From: Hymenobacter convexus
GTDB lineage: Bacteria > Bacteroidota > Bacteroidia > Cytophagales > Hymenobacteraceae
NCBI RefSeq assembly: GCF_030580955.1
Contig: NZ_JAUQON010000005.1
Location: forward strand, 310,001 to 374,000
DNA length: 64,000 nucleotides
Direction: 5' to 3'
Shown: in pieces, positions 58,777-64,000 of the stretch
How the letters are laid out: each line of letters opens with the position of its first letter
Numbering within the stretch: the first letter of the stretch is position 1
Position numbers and translations under genes: made by a program
Notes under the pieces: model-generated
Told to the model about the DNA's origin: nothing
Database searches by the model: none
What the model saw: the letters and a program-made list of their open reading frames with translations, nothing else

Positions 58777-61134
58777 TTAGAACCGGAAATTGTACGTCAG
58801 CGAAGGGATTACCGGAAACAGCGACACCTGCTTAGCGGCAAAACCGGTGGTGCGCCCCGTCGCCTTGTCCTTCACCGTGTCGAAAAACACGAAGTAGGCG
58901 TTGCGGCGGTTGTAGGCGTTGTAAATGCTCAGGGTGAGGTCCTGGTTGAGGCGGGCGCCGATTTTGTACACCACACCCAGGTCGAGGCGGTGGTAGGGGA
59001 TGAGTCGATAGGAGTTGCGGTCGGGGTAGATGGGCACCGGGCGCGGGTCGATGCCCACACTGGAACCGGGAATATCCTGTACTCCGAAGCGGCCCAGCGG
59101 CAGTGTGGTCAGGTTGCCGGACGTGTAGATGAAGCTGGCCGTGAGGTTGATGCGGGCGTTGAGCTGGTGCAGCACTACCACGGTCAGGTTGTGGCGCCGG
59201 TCGTAGTTGGGGTGGAAATCCTGGCCGTTGTTCACGCCGTTGGTGCCGCGCTGGGGCTGGAAATTGCGCCAGCTCCAGGCCAGGGTGTAGCCTATCCAGC
59301 CGGTGGTTTTGCCGGTTTTCTTTTCCAGGTAAATTTCATTGCCGTAGCTCCAGCTTTTGCCAAAAATGAACTCCGCGTCCAGCTCTGGGTTCACGAACAG
59401 CTGCGCGCCGTCGCGAAAATCAACTTGGTTGCGACCCCATTTGTAGTACACTTCATTAGTGAGCAAATACTTGCCGCCACCTAGCAAAAAGCTGCCGCCG
59501 GCGCTCACCTGCTGCGACTGCTGGGGCTTCACCGACAGGCGCGAGGGGTACCAGATGTCGGTGGGCAGCGTGGCGCCGGAGTTCGTCACCAAGTGCACGT
59601 ACTGGTACATCATGGCGTAGTTCACCTTGAACGACGTGCGGTCGTTGAGGGCGTAGCGGGCGGCGGCGCGGGGCTCCAGGCCGCCGTACTGGTCGCTGCC
59701 GCTGCGGAATCCGGTGAGGCGCAGGCCGCCTTCGAGCTGCAGCTTGTCGGTGGCTTTGTAGTTGTCGGAAGCGTAGAGGGCGCCCTCCAGGCCGTAGTAG
59801 TTCACGTCGGAGCCGAAGTTCACGCGGCCGTCGCCGGAGTTGGCATCGAGGCGGCCCACGCCGAAGCGGTGCTGCGTGGCCAGGGCACCGGCCTTGATGA
59901 GGTGGCGGTCGGAAGGTGTGTACTCGAAGTCGGTGCGGGCCGTGTAGTCGCGGATGCTGGAGCCCAGGCCGAAGGTGAACGTGTCGAGCTTGTTGGTGAG
60001 GTTGTACTGGTAGTCGGATACCGACACGCTGGTGTTCACGAACAGCCTGGGCGAAAAAATGTGGTTCCAGCGCAGCGAGCCTATGGTGTTGCCCCAGCTG
60101 AAATTGAAGTTGAAGCCGCCGGTACTGCTGAACCCGAACACGTCGCGCCCCAGGTAGCCGGTCAGAAAGAGGTGGTCATGCTCGCCCAGCGTGTAGTTCG
60201 CCTTGGCGTTCATGTCATAGAAATAGTAGTCGGGAATGGGGCTGTAGTCCTCCTTTCCTTCATTGGCCTTGTTCAGGGCCCGCGTGAAAATGTCGAAGTA
60301 CGTGCGCCGGCCACTCACGATGAACGAGCCCTTGCCCTTGTTGATGGGTCCCTCATACGTGAGGCGCGACGAAATGAGCCCGATGCCGCCCGTAGCCACG
60401 TAGTGCTGCCGGTCGCCCTCGCGCAGCTTCACATCCACCACCGACGACAGCCGCCCGCCAAACTGGGCCGGAAACCCCGATTTGTACAGGTCCACGCTTT
60501 GCACCGCATCGGAATTAAACACCGAAAACAGCCCAAACAAGTGGTTGGGGTTATACACCAGCGCATTGTCCAGCAGTACCAGGTTCTGGTCTGAGGAGCC
60601 GCCGCGCACAAATAAGCCGCTGCTGCCTTCACCGCCGCTTTGCACGCCGGGCTTGAGCTGCAGGGTTTTCAGAATGTCAACTTCGCCAAAAAGCGCGGGC
60701 AGCAGCTTGGCCTCGCGCATGCTGATGTGTTCGACGCCCATCTGGGTGGTTTTCAGCTTTTCCTGCAGCGTAGCGGCGCCTTCCACCACCACTTCGCCCA
60801 ACTCGTTGCCGCCTTCTTCGAGGGCGAAGCTCAGGCGCTGGTTGCGCGTGAGGTTGAGGTCGCGGGTTTGCTGCTGATAGCCGATGAAGGCGATGAGCAA
60901 CTGGTGGCGGCCGGCCGGCAAACTCAGGCTGAAATGGCCCAGCGAATCGGCCGCCGTGCCCGTGCCAAGGGTCGGTACCGCCACGCTGGCCCCGGGTAAT
61001 GCTTCGCCTTTGGCACTGCGAACAGTGCCGCTGACAGTAAAACGGGCTTGCTGCTGCGCCTGGGCTACGTGCGGCCCGGCCCAGCTAAGCAAAAGAATAA
61101 GAAACAGATAACGCGCAGAATAACTAAAAACCAT
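58777..61134 (-). CDS. TonB-dependent outer-membrane receptor with carboxypeptidase-regulatory domain
   Basis: This gene encodes 785 aa from an ATG at 61134. Signal SWAGPHVAQAQ is followed by a CarboxypepD_reg domain (FTVSGTVRSAKGEALPGASV), then the plug (VDILKTLQLKPGVQSGGEGSSGLFVRGGSSDQN) and a beta-barrel ending VIPSLTYNFRF. It takes up an unknown ligand using TonB energy. TACCTTTG at 61163-61156 gives the promoter. Likely co-transcribed with DUF4249. Confidence 0.95.
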   Translation of the reverse strand: MVFSYSARYLFLILLLSWAGPHVAQAQQQARFTVSGTVRSAKGEALPGASVAVPTLGTGTAADSLGHFSLSLPAGRHQLLIAFIGYQQQTRDLNLTRNQRLSFALEEGGNELGEVVVEGAATLQEKLKTTQMGVEHISMREAKLLPALFGEVDILKTLQLKPGVQSGGEGSSGLFVRGGSSDQNLVLLDNALVYNPNHLFGLFSVFNSDAVQSVDLYKSGFPAQFGGRLSSVVDVKLREGDRQHYVATGGIGLISSRLTYEGPINKGKGSFIVSGRRTYFDIFTRALNKANEGKEDYSPIPDYYFYDMNAKANYTLGEHDHLFLTGYLGRDVFGFSSTGGFNFNFSWGNTIGSLRWNHIFSPRLFVNTSVSVSDYQYNLTNKLDTFTFGLGSSIRDYTARTDFEYTPSDRHLIKAGALATQHRFGVGRLDANSGDGRVNFGSDVNYYGLEGALYASDNYKATDKLQLEGGLRLTGFRSGSDQYGGLEPRAAARYALNDRTSFKVNYAMMYQYVHLVTNSGATLPTDIWYPSRLSVKPQQSQQVSAGGSFLLGGGKYLLTNEVYYKWGRNQVDFRDGAQLFVNPELDAEFIFGKSWSYGNEIYLEKKTGKTTGWIGYTLAWSWRNFQPQRGTNGVNNGQDFHPNYDRRHNLTVVVLHQLNARINLTASFIYTSGNLTTLPLGRFGVQDIPGSSVGIDPRPVPIYPDRNSYRLIPYHRLDLGVVYKIGARLNQDLTLSIYNAYNRRNAYFVFFDTVKDKATGRTTGFAAKQVSLFPVIPSLTYNFRF

Positions 61135-61155
61135 AGAGCGAGTGAGAGGGTAGCG

Positions 61156-61163
61156 CAAAGGTA
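61156..61163 (-). promoter_or_regulatory. TACCTTTG -7 box of the TonB receptor-DUF4249 operon
   Basis: Exact TAnnTTTG match 22 bp before the start at 61134. Confidence 0.65.
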
Positions 61164-61227
61164 GCCACCTCCCCAACGCCGGGGTCAGCCAGATAGTTTG
61201 CCGGCGGCCAGGCTACCGCCCAACCGA

Positions 61228-61542
61228 TTAGCTTTTCCCCACGAATGGTTGCAGCACCTGCGCGATTTGGGCGGCCGGCACCACGCCCGCCTGCCGCCAC
61301 ACCGGCTGCCCCTGATGAAACAAAATCAGGGTAGGAATGCTCTGCACGCGGTATTGCTGGGCCACGGCCTGGTTTTTATCCACGTCGATTTTGATGACGC
61401 GCAGCTTGCCGCCGTGCTGGGCTGCCACCTGCTCCAGAATGGGGGCCATGGTTTTGCAGGGGCCGCACCAGGTGGCGAAAAAATCGACCAGAACGGGCAT
61501 TCCTGGGCTGTTGATGAGTTCGGAAAAGGACTTGCGGGGCAT
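61228..61542 (-). CDS. trxA: Thioredoxin
   Basis: This gene encodes 104 aa from an ATG at 61542. Active site FFATWCGPCKTMAP with Cys26 and Cys29, then IKIDVDKNQAVAQQYRVQSIPTLILF with the cis-Pro. It is the usual cytoplasmic electron donor to peroxiredoxins such as the bcp product and to ribonucleotide reductase. Short length is normal. Confidence 0.96.
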   Translation of the reverse strand: MPRKSFSELINSPGMPVLVDFFATWCGPCKTMAPILEQVAAQHGGKLRVIKIDVDKNQAVAQQYRVQSIPTLILFHQGQPVWRQAGVVPAAQIAQVLQPFVGKS

Positions 61543-61592
61543 GATGAGGAATCTGAATTAAGTGGCGAAGACGCAGAGGACTTTAAACGCAA

Positions 61593-61617
61593 AAAGCCCG
61601 GCAGGTGGCCGGGCTTT
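61593..61617 (-). terminator. Terminator of the 61660 gene
   Basis: Perfect 10-bp arms AAAGCCCGGC/GCCGGGCTTT with a 5-nt loop; ends in T-run on the minus strand. Confidence 0.85.
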
Positions 61618-61659
61618 CGCTGATTTTTGGCTTGAGGCAATGGCGACGGAGTATCGCAA

Positions 61660-62103
61660 CTACTGCTTAATCACCGTTACGTCGTTGCCCACTTCCGGGA
61701 AAACGAAGCGGCCGCTCACGGCTTTCACGCCTTTCACGCGGCACTCCCAAGTGTAGCGGCCGGGCGTGGCGTTGGCGGCCTCGCCGCCTTCGGTTTTGAA
61801 ATAATCAGGGTCGGCCGGGTCGGTGGGGAAGAGCACGTCGATGCCCGTCTGGTTTTTCACCAGCTGCTTCACGAGGAAATAATCCTTGCCGGTTTTTTCG
61901 TTGTGCACCACAAAAGTGGCCGTGTAGGGCCCGAGCTGGCCGTATTTGTCGAGAATGCCCAGTTTGATTTGGGCGGTGGTGCTCACCATCCACGTTTGGG
62001 CGTGGGCGGCGGGGGTGGCACTCAGCAGCCACAAGGCCACCAGCGCGCCCACCGCCCGACGGGCCCGGGGCATGGCAAAAAAAGAGCGTACAGTTGTTGT
62101 CAT
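61660..62103 (-). CDS. Secreted protein of unknown function
   Basis: This gene encodes 147 aa from an ATG at 62103. Signal peptide ALVALWLLSATPAAHAQ with Ala-X-Ala cleavage. The mature domain is beta-rich: TWMVSTTAQIKLGILDKYGQLGPYTATFVV, then CRVKGVKAVSGRFVFPEVG. No family recognised. It has its own terminator. Confidence 0.7.
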   Translation of the reverse strand: MTTTVRSFFAMPRARRAVGALVALWLLSATPAAHAQTWMVSTTAQIKLGILDKYGQLGPYTATFVVHNEKTGKDYFLVKQLVKNQTGIDVLFPTDPADPDYFKTEGGEAANATPGRYTWECRVKGVKAVSGRFVFPEVGNDVTVIKQ

Positions 62104-62210
62104 GGGGCGAAGAAAAAAGTGGGGAAAATGCAAATGGAGGGATGGAGCTAATCGACCATAGAAATGCAAGTAAGCTCAATACAGGCCAAGTTAACGCCTT
62201 GAAAACAAAT

Positions 62211-62223
62211 CCGCAACTTGCGG
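62211..62223. repeat. Short perfect palindrome CCGCAA-C-TTGCGG
   Basis: 13 bp, in the AT-rich gap before the HNH gene; nearby GCAAGTA occurs three times. A regulator site is possible. Confidence 0.3.
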
Positions 62224-62323
62224 CCCGCCGCTGCTGTTCAATTCCGCAAGTACAGAATCCCCCCCGTGAATAGGTTTGTTGCAAGTAATGCCAAGACGAC
62301 GCTCCTAACCCCCAGCCTGGCCC

Positions 62324-62611
62324 ATCCCCGAAACCAGTGCCCAGCCCCGGTGCGGCCTGTGCGAGCGCACCGTGCAAAGCACCTCACGCCACCACCTGGT
62401 GCCACGCGAAGAAGGCGGTAGGTACGGCCCTACCGTCGACCTGTGCCAGCCCTGCCACAGCAGCGTCCACCGTTTCCTGAGCAACCGCGAGCTGGCCCGG
62501 CTCTATCCCACCGTGGAGGCCCTGCGCGCCGCCGAGGGCCTGCAAACCTACCTGAACTGGATTCGCAAGCAGCGCGTGGAGCGCATCACCAGCCGGCGCG
62601 GCCGGCGCTGA
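62324..62611 (+). CDS. HNH endonuclease-like protein with no canonical start codon
   Basis: The frame gives PETSAQPRCGLCERTV, then RHHLVPREEGG, DLCQPCHSSVHRF, the full HNH set with Zn pairs CxxC and CxxCH. An in-frame TAA lies at 62306-62308, and between it and the first Cys there is no ATG, GTG or TTG. The nearest candidate is an ATC at 62324; the first GTG is at 62372, after the CxxC, which would remove half of the Zn site. It could therefore start at ATC, be a decayed gene, or carry a substitution. 95 aa from ATC. Convergent with sbcC. Confidence 0.6.
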   Translation: MPETSAQPRCGLCERTVQSTSRHHLVPREEGGRYGPTVDLCQPCHSSVHRFLSNRELARLYPTVEALRAAEGLQTYLNWIRKQRVERITSRRGRR

Positions 62612-62621
62612 TGCCGGCCGG

Positions 62622-64000
62622 CTACGGCACTGCGCAGCTGGTTTCGTTGCCCATGATGCCCACCAAATGCACCGTGCTGTTGCCGCCCGCCCCGGGCCGC
62701 ACCCGAATTTGGGTGCCTATCCGGTCTTTGAGGTCGGAGACGTGGGAGATGATGCCAATCATCTTGCCCGAATGCTGCAGGCGTTCCAGTGCATCGAGGG
62801 CCGTGTTCAGGGCTTCGGGGTCGAGGGTGCCAAAGCCTTCGTCAATAAACAACGACTCGATGCGGGCCTTGTGGCCGGCCAACTCGCTCAGGCCCAGGGC
62901 CAACGCTAGGCTCACCAGGAAGCTTTCGCCGCCCGAGAGCGAGGCCATGGGGCGCACGGTGTCGGCCTGGTCGTGGTCGATGATTTGCAGCTCCAGGTTG
63001 CGGTTGGGCGTTTTGAAGATGGTGTAGCGGCCCGTGAGCTGGCGCAGGCGCAGGTTGGCCAGCCGGGCCAAGTGCGTAAGGGTGAGGCCCTGCGCAAACT
63101 GGCTGAACTTGTCGCCCCGCGCCGAGCCAATCTGCTCGCTCAGGTCTTGCCAGCGCTGCTCCTCCTGCTGGCGCAATGTCAGCTCCTGCAAGCCGGCCGA
63201 CAGCAGCTGGCGGGCGTCGTCGTCCTGCTTCAGTTGGTTGCCCACGGCGCCCAGCTTCTGCTGCAAAATGTCGTCGGCCGCCGATAGGGCATTGAGTTGA
63301 GCAGTAAGCTCGGCGGCGGTGTGAGGTGTGAGGCCGGCTTCGGCATGGTGGGTGAGCTCGGCGGTGAGGTCGGTGAGGCGGCGGGCCGTGGCCGCCCGGG
63401 CGGTGAGGTGGTCCTGGCGGCGCTGCGTCAGGCGCTCGGCTTCGGCCGCGGGCAGGAGCAGGGCGCGGGCTTCGGCAGCCGTGGCAATGCCGGCGGCGGC
63501 CAGGTCGGCGGCCAGCTCTGTGTGGCGCTGGGCGTGGGTGGCGCGGTGCGTGGTCAGCTGCGCATGTAGGTCGCGCTGTCGGTTTTGCTGAATTTCCAAG
63601 GCTTTCTGCTGGTCGGCCAGCTGCGTTTGGGCGCGCTGGGCGGCATCTGCCAGGCGCTGGGTGGCCTGGCGTAGCTGTTCTGTTTCGGCGGCGGGGTCGG
63701 GGCCGGAGTAATGGGCCTGCCGGGCTGCCATTTGCTGGTCGATAGCCTGCTGCTCAGTTGTTAGCGCCTCGGCGACGGCGTTGAGTTGGGCGGCCTGCTG
63801 CGCCAGGGCTTCGGCGCGGGCTTTGTGCTGGCTGGTTTTTTCCAGCAGCATTTTGCCGAGCTCATTCAGCGCAGCCACCTGCGTCTCATAGTGGTCGGCC
63901 CGCTCCCGGAGCGTAGCCAGAATGCCATCGTAGGGCGGCTGCTTGGGCAGCTGCAACCGGTGCGGCGCCAGAAAATCGCGAATGGTGCTTTGGAAAATAT
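62622..64000 (-). CDS. sbcC: Exonuclease subunit SbcC (partial, C-terminal part)
   Basis: The gene continues past 64000; about 459 codons are seen. Long coiled coil (residues about 15-260 of the visible part, rich in Ala/Gln/Leu/Glu) leads to the ABC ATPase lobe: ASLSGGESFLVSLALALG (signature) and LFIDEGFGTLD (Walker B), then IGIISHVSDL. With SbcD it cuts DNA hairpins and processes breaks. The N-terminal P-loop is beyond the window. Confidence 0.95.
   Translation of the reverse strand, partial: IFQSTIRDFLAPHRLQLPKQPPYDGILATLRERADHYETQVAALNELGKMLLEKTSQHKARAEALAQQAAQLNAVAEALTTEQQAIDQQMAARQAHYSGPDPAAETEQLRQATQRLADAAQRAQTQLADQQKALEIQQNRQRDLHAQLTTHRATHAQRHTELAADLAAAGIATAAEARALLLPAAEAERLTQRRQDHLTARAATARRLTDLTAELTHHAEAGLTPHTAAELTAQLNALSAADDILQQKLGAVGNQLKQDDDARQLLSAGLQELTLRQQEEQRWQDLSEQIGSARGDKFSQFAQGLTLTHLARLANLRLRQLTGRYTIFKTPNRNLELQIIDHDQADTVRPMASLSGGESFLVSLALALGLSELAGHKARIESLFIDEGFGTLDPEALNTALDALERLQHSGKMIGIISHVSDLKDRIGTQIRVRPGAGGNSTVHLVGIMGNETSCAVP

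Noticed and set aside
62372..62611. HNH gene starting at GTG 62372
   Set aside because: This start would remove the first CxxC pair of the zinc site, which is encoded in frame just upstream.

Overview
The window looks like a chromosomal segment of a Bacteroidota bacterium close to Hymenobacter (Cytophagales, Hymenobacteraceae). This placement is inferred from sequence features: high-GC coding DNA, a TonB-dependent receptor with an N-terminal carboxypeptidase-like domain paired with DUF4249, a GldJ/SUMF-type lipoprotein, many small lipoproteins, TAnnTTTG-type -7 promoter boxes instead of sigma70 -10 boxes, and short intergenic palindromes typical of these genomes. No rRNA, tRNA, CRISPR array, phage or insertion sequence transposase was found.

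Layout. 1-3.5 kb: a minus-strand stress group (universal stress protein, GSP17M-like protein, Hsp20, YtxH-like and YgaP-like membrane peptides, a lipoprotein). 3.9-6.5 kb: peroxiredoxin, alpha/beta hydrolase, SUMF1-type lipoprotein. 6.6-9.7 kb: a three-gene membrane redox module (polyferredoxin, small His-tailed membrane protein, FAD oxidoreductase). 10.1-20 kb: DUF547 protein, a hydrophilin-like protein, an anchored carboxypeptidase-regulatory-domain protein, an amino-acid permease, lipoproteins, a 919-aa orphan, NadR. 20.3-27 kb: CorA and a small surface-polysaccharide group (FemAB/GNAT-like, flippase, GT2, orphan membrane protein). 27-33.5 kb: acyl-ACP desaturase, O6-methylguanine methyltransferase, LEA-type lipoprotein, DnaK and an AT-richer orphan.

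33.6-39.7 kb holds the most notable unit: a three-domain TIR-like protein followed on the same strand by a 1456-aa nSTAND1 NTPase with an internal membrane segment and a large unassigned C-terminus. This is a candidate immune or conflict module. 40-48.7 kb is mixed housekeeping (hydrolase, pseudouridine synthase, MBL hydrolase, VWA protein, YiiX-like hydrolase, FabG, a geranylgeranyl-reductase-like flavoprotein). 48.8-57.8 kb carries a TPR lipoprotein, dihydrolipoyl dehydrogenase, a RhuM-Fic protein, an EamA transporter, RarA, SppA and purine nucleoside phosphorylase. The right end has DUF4249/TonB receptor, thioredoxin, a secreted protein, an HNH protein without a canonical start, and a truncated SbcC.

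Intergenic DNA is unusually informative. At least three palindrome families recur: A (GTCATGCTGAGCG...), B (GTCATCCTGAGCG...) and C (GTAGCGCGGACTTTTAGTCC...). A and B mostly lie in gene-end or inter-operon gaps. All four C elements sit next to a start codon, and one separates the TIR gene from its STAND partner. A 202-bp MITE-like inverted repeat fills the rarA-sppA gap.
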